From NCBI GenBank assembly GCA_013140955.1, contig JABFRY010000281.1, forward strand, positions 1 through 8,315: a stretch of 8,315 bases of DNA, given 5' to 3'. Positions 1-7,683 of this stretch are shown here, one piece after another; position 1 is the stretch's first letter; the number at the start of each line of letters is the position of its first letter. The DNA is from Acidobacteriota bacterium. GTDB taxonomy: Bacteria; Acidobacteriota; Vicinamibacteria; Vicinamibacterales; UBA2999. The position numbers and the translations under genes are program-made. The notes beneath the pieces were generated by a model. That model was not told the origin of the DNA. It searched no databases and was given only the letters and a program-made list of their open reading frames with translations.

Positions 1-325
1 GGCCCAGCGCGACGCCGAACTCGCGACGGCCGCCGCGGGGGCCCGCGCCGTCCGACTCGGGCGCGACCACCAGCTGCTTCCACAGCCGCTCCGAGTGCTC
101 GCGCGCGAACTCACGCGAGAGGGCGTCGAGGTTACCCATGCGCTTGACGGCCACGAGGAACGCCTCGTCGGCGTCGAGGCCAGACTCGATGAGCGCCTCG
201 ACCTGATCGCGCAGGTGCGACTCCAGCTCCTCCACATCCGGTCCGTCGAGTTCACGGCGCCGGCGCAGGAAGGCACGCCACTGGTCGATCTGTGCCTCGA
301 GGCCGCGGGCGGGTTCGGCGCTCAT
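1..325 (-). CDS. ABC-type permease with HAAS-like permease prefix domain (partial, N-terminus only)
   Basis: This gene starts with ATG at 325 and runs off the left edge, leaving about 108 residues. The visible part is a charged, helical soluble domain: a Trp/Arg-rich first helix (IDQWRAFLRRRREL, residues 13-26), the segment VEELESHLRDQVEALIESGL (31-50), then a DADEAFLVAVKRMGNLDALSREFA-type helix pair (51-74). This is the pattern of the HAAS / 'permease prefix' domain found at the N-terminus of large FtsX/MacB-type permeases in Acidobacteriota, usually encoded just after a PadR regulator. The start overlaps the PadR stop by four bases (ATGA), so the two are translationally coupled and PadR most likely controls this gene. 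The transmembrane and FtsX domains would lie beyond the window, so the transporter assignment is inference from the prefix domain and the gene pair. A stand-alone HAAS anti-sigma-like protein is the alternative. Confidence 0.8.
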   Translation of the reverse strand, partial: MSAEPARGLEAQIDQWRAFLRRRRELDGPDVEELESHLRDQVEALIESGLDADEAFLVAVKRMGNLDALSREFAREHSERLWKQLVVAPESDGAGPRGGRREFGVALG

Positions 326-660
326 GCGGTGGACGCCTGCATCCAGATGCGGTGCAGCGCCTGATCCACGATCTGCCACCGCTGGCGCTCGGCCTCGAGC
401 TGTGCCCGTCCCGCCTTCGTCAGGCGGTAGTACTTGCGCCGGCGGCCGGTCTCGGCCGCTCCCCACTTCGACGCGACCAGCCCATTTCGCTCCAGCCGGT
501 GCAGAACCGGATAGAGCATGCCGTCGGTCCAGCGCAGGTGCCCGTCGGACAACTCACCGACGCGTTTGATGATCGCGTAGCCGTAGCTCTCACGCTCGGC
601 CAGGATGGCGAGCACCAGCGGTGTGGCCGACGCAGCGACGAGGTCCTTGCCGACGTCCAT
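322..660 (-). CDS. PadR family transcriptional regulator
   Basis: This 112-residue protein is a typical short (subfamily 2) PadR repressor. The winged-helix domain fills residues 1-85. Visible family marks are the helix before the YGY motif (SYGYAIIKRV, 25-34), the recognition-helix region DGMLYPVLHRLERNGLV (46-62) and the wing GRRRKYYRLTKAG (72-84). A short C-terminal helix (85-108) serves dimerisation. Such proteins bind a dyad as dimers and normally repress their own operon and a neighbouring transporter, often in response to small toxic compounds. Here the stop codon overlaps the start of the downstream permease by four bases, so both are co-transcribed. The start ATG at 660 has no Shine-Dalgarno sequence; a good promoter places the transcript start only a few bases upstream, which suggests leaderless translation. 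Family assignment is very sure; the inducing ligand is unknown. Confidence 0.95.
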   Translation of the reverse strand: MDVGKDLVAASATPLVLAILAERESYGYAIIKRVGELSDGHLRWTDGMLYPVLHRLERNGLVASKWGAAETGRRRKYYRLTKAGRAQLEAERQRWQIVDQALHRIWMQASTA

Positions 661-670
661 ACGTGGCAGT

Positions 671-700
671 CTTATACATCGAAGTTCTATGTATGATCAA
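671..700 (-). promoter_or_regulatory. padR promoter with nearly leaderless start
   Basis: Read on the minus strand, a -35 element TTGATC (700-695) and a -10 element TATAAG (676-671) are separated by 18 bases. The predicted transcript start lies only about 4-6 bases before the padR ATG at 660, and the bases between hold no Shine-Dalgarno sequence. The stretch is also strikingly AT-rich for this window. The elements are seen directly; the activity is inferred. Confidence 0.6.
674..694 (-). promoter_or_regulatory. Likely PadR operator (ATACAT-N9-ATGTAT dyad)
   Basis: A perfect inverted repeat, ATACAT (674-679) and ATGTAT (689-694), has a 9-base spacer. It sits in the spacer of the padR promoter and overlaps its -10 element, where a bound dimer would block RNA polymerase. 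PadR-type repressors are known to bind ATGT/ACAT-containing dyads in their own promoters, so autorepression is the natural reading. The dyad is exact, but binding is inferred. Confidence 0.6.
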
Positions 701-716
701 GCCGCGCCGCGCGAGG

Positions 717-748
717 GGCCTCCCGGACCGGGGCGCACCACCGAGGCC
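717..748 (-). terminator. Possible terminator hairpin after the MACPF gene
   Basis: An inverted repeat GGCCTC (717-722) / GAGGCC (743-748) lies about 26 bases past the MACPF stop codon, and a competing inner pair CCCGG/CCGGG lies at 722-732. There is no T-run, so this is not a canonical intrinsic terminator. It could still be a stop or processing hairpin separating the MACPF cluster from the padR promoter. Low confidence because GC-rich spacers often show such repeats by chance. Confidence 0.25.
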
Positions 749-773
749 GACGCGACGTGGGGGGTGGCCCTGG

Positions 774-2087
774 CTAGCAGCGCACGAGGAACACGAGGGT
801 CACGTGTGGAGGCAGATTCGGCCCCGGCTTGATGGTCACATCGTGCGTGTGCGTGCCGAGGGCGTAGTTGCTGACCCCGGCCACGCCACCCTTCTGGTCG
901 CGCGTGCTCTTCGTCTTGGCCACCGTGCCGGCATGCGCGTGTGTCGCGGACCCGCCTGGCTGACCGACGGCTTCCAGCGCGGCCGTGCCCATCACGAACC
1001 GGTCCCGCAGGTCGGGCCTCCCGTCACGTCCGTCGCACAGGGCCCATCCCTCGGGCAGGACGAGCGTCCGGCTGCCGTCGTCGGCGACCTGCACATGTCG
1101 GGGCGTGGGCGCCCAGGCCACGATGGTGCCCGCCGGCACGCCGTAGGCGGCCTCCGGCATCGGAGCGCTGTCGGCCGCCAGCAGGGCACGCGACCGCTCG
1201 AATGTGGACGGGAGCAGGTTCCAGTAGGTGCGCACCACGGCCGCCAGTGGCGCGGCACGGATGACGAGCGTCCCCGTCCGCAGGGCCTTGAGCGTCGCCA
1301 GGATGTCGTCGAGATTGGTGAGGATGCCCAGCCGACGCGTCTCGCCTTCGTAGAGCCCGCCAGACGTCGCCTCGAACGCCAGTTCCAGGCTCGAGCTCTC
1401 GAGCGCCTTCCGGTGCTCGGCGCTGACGCCTCCCTCCGCGGAGCCCGAGATGAACGCGGCGCGAAATGCCGCCCGGACGTTCGCTGTCTCTGTCGTGGCC
1501 GTGCGGGAGAGCTTTCCCCTGATGGCCACGCGGTAGCCGTACTCGACGGAGGCGACGTAATGCGAGCCGAAGTCGAGCAGGAACTGGCGGGCGAAGTCGG
1601 CATCGGAGGCGGCGCTGCCCTCGAGCACCGGCCGGAGTTCGGGGTTCCAGGCCAGCGGACGGCCACCCAGCACCTCGGTGATGTCGCGCGCGTGCCCACG
1701 CCCCTCGGCCAGCGCGTAGAGGGACTGGGAGGACGCCTGATCCTCCTTCGCCTGCTGGTAGGCGGCGTCGGCACTCACCAGGCCGTAGCGGCCCTTGAAG
1801 TAGGCCGACAGCACCTTGGACTCCTGGGACACCGAGGTCACCTCGGCAAAGGTGAACGATTCGCTCAGGGTGAAGGACTCGACGGCCTCTGCGCCCAGCA
1901 GCGACGGCGGCAGGAGGGGCGACTGGCCGATGCGACGGCCCGGCGCGGCCGGCACCGACATGTCCACGCCGTCTCCGAGCCGGACGAGCCCGTCGGCCAG
2001 GAAGCCGGGATCGATGACGTACTGATCCCGCCGAATCCCGTAGTCCTTCGCCATGCCGCCACCCGCGTCCCCGTCCCGCTGCTTCAT
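774..2087 (-). CDS. MACPF domain protein fused to a C-terminal phage tail-collar / fibre-tip-like domain
   Basis: The chosen ATG at 2087 is preceded by GAGGGG six bases upstream and gives 437 residues; in-frame ATGs at 2150 and 2123 lack a ribosome site. Residues about 65-300 look like a MACPF/CDC pore-forming domain. The signature appears as FGSHYV (173-178) followed by six residues and G184, with the second Gly of the usual pair replaced by Tyr. It is flanked by amphipathic, Ser/Ala/Gly-rich segments (about 87-130 and 198-242) where the two membrane-inserting hairpins should be. Residues 318-437 form a tail-collar domain of the microcystin-dependent-protein type: GTIVAW (320), LPEGW (344), CDG (351), PDLRDRF (358), THAHAG (382), HTHDV (413) and the final NLPPHVTLVFLVRC (424-437). 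The HxH motifs resemble the metal-binding motifs of phage tail-fibre tips. No signal peptide or membrane helix is visible. The collar may bind a surface target and the MACPF part may form pores; both roles are inferred. It is the last gene of a three-gene cluster. Confidence 0.82.
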   Translation of the reverse strand: MKQRDGDAGGGMAKDYGIRRDQYVIDPGFLADGLVRLGDGVDMSVPAAPGRRIGQSPLLPPSLLGAEAVESFTLSESFTFAEVTSVSQESKVLSAYFKGRYGLVSADAAYQQAKEDQASSQSLYALAEGRGHARDITEVLGGRPLAWNPELRPVLEGSAASDADFARQFLLDFGSHYVASVEYGYRVAIRGKLSRTATTETANVRAAFRAAFISGSAEGGVSAEHRKALESSSLELAFEATSGGLYEGETRRLGILTNLDDILATLKALRTGTLVIRAAPLAAVVRTYWNLLPSTFERSRALLAADSAPMPEAAYGVPAGTIVAWAPTPRHVQVADDGSRTLVLPEGWALCDGRDGRPDLRDRFVMGTAALEAVGQPGGSATHAHAGTVAKTKSTRDQKGGVAGVSNYALGTHTHDVTIKPGPNLPPHVTLVFLVRC

Positions 2088-2234
2088 CGGTTGCCCCTCG
2101 CGCCGACGAGTGTCCGACGCCATGACGGACAACCCGGCGGCGGCGGCCATGATGACATGAGGCCGGGACGCTTCGTGTGCGGGGTGTGCCGGATTGCGGC
2201 GGGGTGTGTACCCGAGAGCGCCGCCTGCGGAGCG

Positions 2235-2248
2235 GACCGCTCGCGGTC
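2235..2248 (-). repeat. Short perfect palindrome just after the 265-residue gene
   Basis: GACCGC (2235-2240) and GCGGTC (2243-2248) are perfectly complementary around a two-base centre and begin within two bases of the stop codon at 2250-2252. An overlapping alternative fold, GAGCG/CGCTC (2230-2242), also exists. There is no T-run. It may protect the 3' end or weaken read-through into the MACPF gene, which starts about 160 bases further on. Function is uncertain. Confidence 0.3.
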
Positions 2249-2249
2249 G

Positions 2250-3047
2250 TCAGCGCCCGAGGAGGCGTTGCAGCCAGCCCGCCCGCGGCGGGGGATCGCG
2301 CCGGACACGGCCCGACAGCCAGAACCACCCGCTGAGGACGTTACCGGCCCTGATGGGCGCGTCGAGGATGGCGGGATCGACGACGACGTCGAACGTGCCA
2401 CCCACCGTGTCGAGCAGGGCCCACCAGTACCCGGCGCCGGTGACACCGTTGGTCCGCGGACCGGCGTCGGCCACGTGGCCGGCCATGAGCGCGTGCGACT
2501 CGGGCGGGGTCACCGGTTCCCCGGCGGGAGACACGAGACCCGAAGGAATGAACGACCGGGACGCGAACGACGTCCCCTGCGACGCCTGGTGGTCGTGAAA
2601 GGCCGCCTCCGACTCGTGCACGGTGAGCTGCTGCGCGAACGCCGCCACCTGCAGGACAACGGATGCCGGCAGTTCGAGCGTGTCGTGCACGCGCGCGTCC
2701 GGACAGTCGAAGACGAAGGGATACTCGCCGCCGGGCGCGTCGTGCCCGTCGGGGCGTGCCCAGGCGAGAAAGGTGCCGTCGAGCGGCGTGTGGGTGTCGC
2801 GGGCCACGCGCGCCTCGAGCCGCGCGTGCACCTCCGAGCGCCCCTCGAAGTGCGGGGTCATGCCCATCGCGTCGCCCGAGCGCTTCACCTGCAGCCAGAG
2901 CTGCTCGCCCGAGGGCGGCGCCCACTTGAGGTACTGCCCCTCGGGCGCGTCGATCGTGTCTGCGCGATCGGCCACGCGCGTGGCCAGCGCGGCGAGATCC
3001 TCGCCCGAGGCCACGTGAAACCCGATCGACGAGAACTGACTGGGCAT
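2250..3047 (-). CDS. Uncharacterised 265-residue protein of the MACPF cluster
   Basis: I do not recognise a named family; the beginning (SSIGFHV, then an acidic helix, 5-30) resembles a group of conserved bacterial hypothetical proteins seen from memory. The start ATG at 3047 has an excellent AGGAGG five bases upstream. The protein is soluble, with no signal peptide or membrane helix. Two similar segments, GQYLKWAPPSG (37-47) and GTFLAWARPDG (91-101), suggest an internal duplication of a beta-rich unit. The C-terminal part is aromatic (GYWWALLDTVGG, 206-217; LSGWFWLSGR, 238-247) and ends in a short basic amphipathic tail (PRAGWLQRLLGR). It lies between a 28-residue membrane peptide and the MACPF gene on the same strand, so a role with the MACPF protein (chaperone, immunity or co-factor) is possible but not shown. 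Its Shine-Dalgarno sequence can be sequestered by the upstream leader. Coding status is well supported by the ribosome site and balanced composition. Confidence 0.8.
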   Translation of the reverse strand: MPSQFSSIGFHVASGEDLAALATRVADRADTIDAPEGQYLKWAPPSGEQLWLQVKRSGDAMGMTPHFEGRSEVHARLEARVARDTHTPLDGTFLAWARPDGHDAPGGEYPFVFDCPDARVHDTLELPASVVLQVAAFAQQLTVHESEAAFHDHQASQGTSFASRSFIPSGLVSPAGEPVTPPESHALMAGHVADAGPRTNGVTGAGYWWALLDTVGGTFDVVVDPAILDAPIRAGNVLSGWFWLSGRVRRDPPPRAGWLQRLLGR

Positions 3048-3052
3048 GGGAG

Positions 3053-3094
3053 CCTCCTGCCGATGCGGGCACGACCCGGCGTGCCGTGAGGAGG
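3053..3094 (-). promoter_or_regulatory. Leader hairpin that can hide the Shine-Dalgarno sequence
   Basis: In the minus-strand mRNA, CCTCCT (3094-3089) is the exact complement of the Shine-Dalgarno AGGAGG (3058-3053) of the 265-residue gene. Between them sits a second hairpin, GGCACG-N6-CGTGCC (3085-3068), which would bring the two arms together. The anti-SD begins 7 bases after the stop codon of the 28-residue ORF, so a ribosome terminating there would cover it and free the ribosome site. This is the arrangement expected for translational coupling through a small upstream ORF. The complementarities are exact; the mechanism is inferred. Confidence 0.5.
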
Positions 3095-3101
3095 CGCGTC
3101 T

Positions 3102-3188
3102 CTAGGCGGTCAGGAAGAGGGCCATCACGACGAGCACGATGAACAAGAGGCCGGCGGGAATCGCCAGCAGACTTACACCTGAATCCAT
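3102..3188 (-). CDS. 28-residue single-helix membrane peptide
   Basis: This small ORF starts with ATG at 3188 and ends with TAG at 3102-3104. A strong GGAGGA stands a few bases before the start, the best ribosome site in the region, which decides the start against longer upstream extensions. After a short polar N-terminus (MDSGVS) nearly all of residues 7-27 is hydrophobic (LLAIPAG, then a run of Leu, Phe, Ile and Val), forming one membrane helix; there is no charged tail. It lies 54 bases upstream of the 265-residue gene and heads the MACPF cluster. It could be a small membrane component (partner, anchor or toxin-like peptide), or its main job may be to switch translation of the next gene through the leader hairpin. 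No homologue is claimed. Confidence 0.6.
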   Translation of the reverse strand: MDSGVSLLAIPAGLLFIVLVVMALFLTA

Positions 3189-3677
3189 GTGTCCTCCAAT
3201 GGGCACGTCACGCCAACGGGCGGGCCAGCGTGCCAGGGTCCGGCGGTCCACGCCGGGTGCCGCCTGAAATTCTACCTGTACATCGGCGGACGCACGCCGT
3301 GCATCACCCCCGGCGGTCGGGCGTGAGGACGGCGAGACGCCGCACGCCCCGGTGCGCCGGAGCATGGACGCGCGACGGGACATCTGCGAACGGGCACCCG
3401 GCAGCATGTCAGGCACAATAGGGGCACGTCCGCCCCGCGGGCGGCGAGGGCCGGCCGGAACCGAATCGCCGGGCGACCACGCCGTCGACTATCCATCCGA
3501 GAGACCCGGCATGTCTGCAACGCAGCCACCCACGCTGTCAGCTGCACGGTCAGCTGCCCTGCCGGCGCTCCTGCCTCGCTGCCGGCGCGCCTGGCCGCCG
3601 GTCTGGCGGTGCCGCTCGGCCTGGCTCCTGCTGGACGTGGCGCAGCCTCCACGGGGCGCGGACCGGGGACCCGGCTG
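3189..3677. other. Divergent intergenic region without a convincing gene
   Basis: This 489-base stretch separates the minus-strand MACPF cluster from the plus-strand antiporter and should hold promoters for both. On the minus strand a -10-like TAGAAT (3274-3269) lies about 80 bases before the small ORF but has no good -35. On the plus strand no clear promoter is visible; CACAATA near 3413 is only a weak candidate. Frames open here encode Arg/Ala/Pro-rich shadow peptides. One of them (ATG 3499) ends in TGATG at the antiporter start, but its ribosome site is poor and its composition is not protein-like. Confidence 0.5.
3537..3588. repeat. Two short direct-repeat pairs upstream of the antiporter
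   Basis: GTCAGCTGC occurs at 3537-3545 and 3549-3557, a 12-base period, and contains the palindrome CAGCTG. CTGCCGGCGC occurs at 3559-3568 and 3579-3588, a 20-base period, close to two helix turns. They lie 90-140 bases before the antiporter start, a position where regulators could bind. In sequence this GC-rich, chance repeats of this size are possible. Confidence 0.35.
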
Positions 3678-5723
<2,046 letters not shown>

Positions 5724-5746
5724 CGCCGAAGCCGAGGCATCTGGTC

Positions 5747-6148
5747 TCAGTTCACGACCTCGGGCACGGTGAACTCGATCGAGCCGGTGGACGGTCCGTT
5801 ACCGCAGGCGGTGTGTGCCTGCACCCGGGCGAAATGGCGGCCCGGCGAGACACCGCCCCACCGGATGGACGCCTGGGACGTATCGGAGACGAAGGTCTCG
5901 GTGCCTCCAGGCGTCGTCCCCACCAGGACCACGTAGACGTCGGCGCCCGGTATGGGCGTCCACGCGAGTTCCACGGTCGTTCCCACAATCGATACGACGT
6001 GCAGGCCCGAGGGCGCGGGTGGCGGTGCGCAGGATCCCGTGACGCCGGACGTCCCCGGCGCGGGGCTCGGGGCCGACGGCGACGGACCGTCGCCGCAGCC
6101 GGAGAGGAACAGGAGGACGAGCACGTACAGGAGGTCGCGTCGGCGCAT
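5747..6148 (-). CDS. Lipoprotein with a fibronectin type III domain
   Basis: The protein has 133 residues from ATG 6148. A basic n-region (MRRR), a hydrophobic core (LLYVLVLLFL) and the lipobox LSGC put the lipidated Cys at residue 18. A Pro/Ser-rich linker (19-45) leads to one fibronectin type III fold (about 46-129), with the typical AP(S)GL..V start, the VELAWTPIPGADVYVVLVGT strands and a closing GRHFARVQAH strand. Two further cysteines (40 and 115) could pair. The upstream ATG at 6175 falls inside the promoter -10, and the TTG at 6202 is part of the -35, which supports 6148 despite the lack of a clear ribosome site. Gly at +2 of the lipobox gives no inner-membrane retention signal, so an outer-membrane location is likely. 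Role: surface or periplasmic binding module, not defined further. The stop is 23 bases from the antiporter stop on the opposite strand. Confidence 0.8.
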   Translation of the reverse strand: MRRRDLLYVLVLLFLSGCGDGPSPSAPSPAPGTSGVTGSCAPPPAPSGLHVVSIVGTTVELAWTPIPGADVYVVLVGTTPGGTETFVSDTSQASIRWGGVSPGRHFARVQAHTACGNGPSTGSIEFTVPEVVN

Positions 6149-6173
6149 CAGCACACCCGGGGAGGGCGCCCGC

Positions 6174-6202
6174 ATGCTGGACCGTCCCGGCCCTGCTGTC
6201 AA
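6174..6202 (-). promoter_or_regulatory. Sigma-70-type promoter of the FN3 lipoprotein
   Basis: On the minus strand a consensus -35 TTGACA (6202-6197) is followed after exactly 17 bases by CAGCAT (6179-6174), a -10 with the conserved A and AT positions. The transcript would start near 6167, about 19 bases before the ATG at 6148. This also rules out the upstream start candidates at 6175 and 6202. Confidence 0.6.
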
Positions 6203-6305
6203 CGGCGTCGGCCGGAGACGGACAGACCGCTGCGCGATGCCGTGGAACAGAACGGTCGATCAGCGGCCGGCGCGCGGGGGGCGGCGCGGGGCGGCGCCGT
6301 CGGGT

Positions 6306-6311
6306 TATAGT
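6306..6311 (+). promoter_or_regulatory. Possible -10 element of the sugar dehydrogenase
   Basis: TATAGT stands in an otherwise extremely GC-rich stretch, 62 bases before the dehydrogenase ATG. No -35 is visible at the proper distance, so the promoter may need an activator or another sigma factor, or the match may be accidental. Confidence 0.35.
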
Positions 6312-6372
6312 CTGAGCACCCTTCCCTGACGCGGCCATCGGCTTCCCCAGAGCCGTGCCGCGAGGTGCCATC

Positions 6373-7683
6373 ATGTTCGACGCGTCCAGGCCGTTCTCCG
6401 CTCGACGAGCGGACGGCGGTCACCTGCGGAGCGTGCTGCGTGCCAGCCTGCTCCTTGTCACCGTGCTGTCCGCGTGCGCCGCGCCGGCCGTCCCCGAGGC
6501 GGGCGACGCGGCCGCTCCAGATCCTGCATCCGAAGCGCCCGCACCCGCGGCTCCGGTGACGGTCGGATCGGCCCTCTACACCTTCACGGCAACGACGTAC
6601 CCGGATCTCGTTCCCCCACCGGACCGGCCGCGTGCGGGCGGGTCGCTCACGACGTTCGGGGACGACTTCCTGCTCGCCACAGCCGCGGGCGAGCTCTATC
6701 GCCTGTCGTGGGACGGCGAGGGGCCGCTGCGCTCGACGCTCCTGCCCGTGAGGCTCCCCTTCGACCGGCAGGCGCTCGTCGAGGCGGCGGGCGCGGGCAT
6801 GGCCGCCCCGTTCCGCATCCTCGATCTCCTGGTGGACGAGCGTGGCCCGACGCCCCGGCTCTACCTCGCACACCATGCGTGGCATCCAGCCGAACGCTGC
6901 ATCAGCCTGCGGGTCTCTGCCTGGGACTGGGTGGATACGCCGGCCTCCGGGGACCTGGAAGGTCCCTGGCAGACCGTCTTCGACACGTCGCCGTGCCTGG
7001 AACTGGAGCGGCAGTGGCCGCGGGGTGAGGGCGCGGATTCGAGCGGTGGACGACTGGCCCTGCATCCCGACGGGCTCCTCCTGAGCGTGGGCGACCACGG
7101 CGGCGACGGCAGCGACGGCATGGAGGCGTTTCCGCAGGATACCGGCAACAGCTACGGCAAGATCCTGTTGCTGTCGGGCACCGGGGAAAGCCGCGTCTTC
7201 AGCGTGGGCCACCGGAATCCGCAGGGGCTCACCGTGGATGACCAGGGCCGCGTCTGGTCGAGCGAACACGGTCCGGAAGGTGGCGACGAGCTCAATCTGG
7301 TGGTGCGCGGCGGCAACTACGGCTGGCCGCTGGCCACCTACGGCACGTCGTACACCGGGGAGCCCTGGCCGCTCGCCGAGGACCCACGCACGCACGGGCG
7401 GTTTCGCGAGCCCGCGCTGGCGTTCGTCCCGTCGGTCGGCACGTCCCAGTTGCTCGAGATCCGGGGCACGGCGCTCCCCGAATGGACGGGCGACCTGCTC
7501 CTCGCCTCTCTTCGTGCGGAGTTGCTCTTTCGCATCCGCCGGTCGGGAGACCGCGTGGTCTTCGCCGAACGCATCAACATCGGCATGCGGGTGCGGGACA
7601 TGGTGGAAGCGCCGGACGGCCGGCTGCTGCTCTGGAACGACGCCGGGCAGGTGGTCGTCCTGGTACGGACTCCCGAGGCATGA
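6373..7683 (+). CDS. PQQ-dependent sugar dehydrogenase family lipoprotein
   Basis: The protein has 436 residues from ATG 6373, which has GAGGTG five bases upstream; GTG 6355 lacks one. A long n-region with several Arg, a hydrophobic stretch (SLLLVTVL) and the lipobox LSAC give a lipidated Cys35, followed by an Ala/Pro linker to about residue 65. The rest is a six-bladed propeller of the soluble glucose / aldose sugar dehydrogenase type: GGSLTTFGDDFLLAT (near 95), a His-rich stretch HHAWHP (167-172), SGGRLALHPDG (224-234), GHRNPQGL (279-286) with the PQQ-contacting Arg/Asn/Gln of the family, and EHGPEGGDELN (298-308) with calcium/PQQ-site acidic residues, then GGNYGWP. It would oxidise an aldose to its lactone outside the cytoplasm; substrate and electron acceptor cannot be read. 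No PQQ synthesis genes are in the window, so the cofactor may come from elsewhere. The stop overlaps the next start by four bases. Confidence 0.88.
   Translation: MFDASRPFSARRADGGHLRSVLRASLLLVTVLSACAAPAVPEAGDAAAPDPASEAPAPAAPVTVGSALYTFTATTYPDLVPPPDRPRAGGSLTTFGDDFLLATAAGELYRLSWDGEGPLRSTLLPVRLPFDRQALVEAAGAGMAAPFRILDLLVDERGPTPRLYLAHHAWHPAERCISLRVSAWDWVDTPASGDLEGPWQTVFDTSPCLELERQWPRGEGADSSGGRLALHPDGLLLSVGDHGGDGSDGMEAFPQDTGNSYGKILLLSGTGESRVFSVGHRNPQGLTVDDQGRVWSSEHGPEGGDELNLVVRGGNYGWPLATYGTSYTGEPWPLAEDPRTHGRFREPALAFVPSVGTSQLLEIRGTALPEWTGDLLLASLRAELLFRIRRSGDRVVFAERINIGMRVRDMVEAPDGRLLLWNDAGQVVVLVRTPEA

Noticed and set aside
621..3089. An 822-codon open frame on the plus strand, antisense to the MACPF gene and the 265-residue gene
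   Set aside because: It is Arg/Gly/His-rich with no recognisable domain and spans two real genes and their gap. Long antisense frames are common in 70% GC DNA because stop codons are rare.
3102..3416. Long version of the small membrane ORF (104 codons)
   Set aside because: The upstream extension is Arg/Ala-rich and has no ribosome site, while ATG 3188 has a strong GGAGGA just before it.
6199..7395. A 398-codon minus-strand frame opposite the PQQ dehydrogenase
   Set aside because: Composition is shadow-like, it has no domain, and it overlaps a well-supported gene and its promoter.
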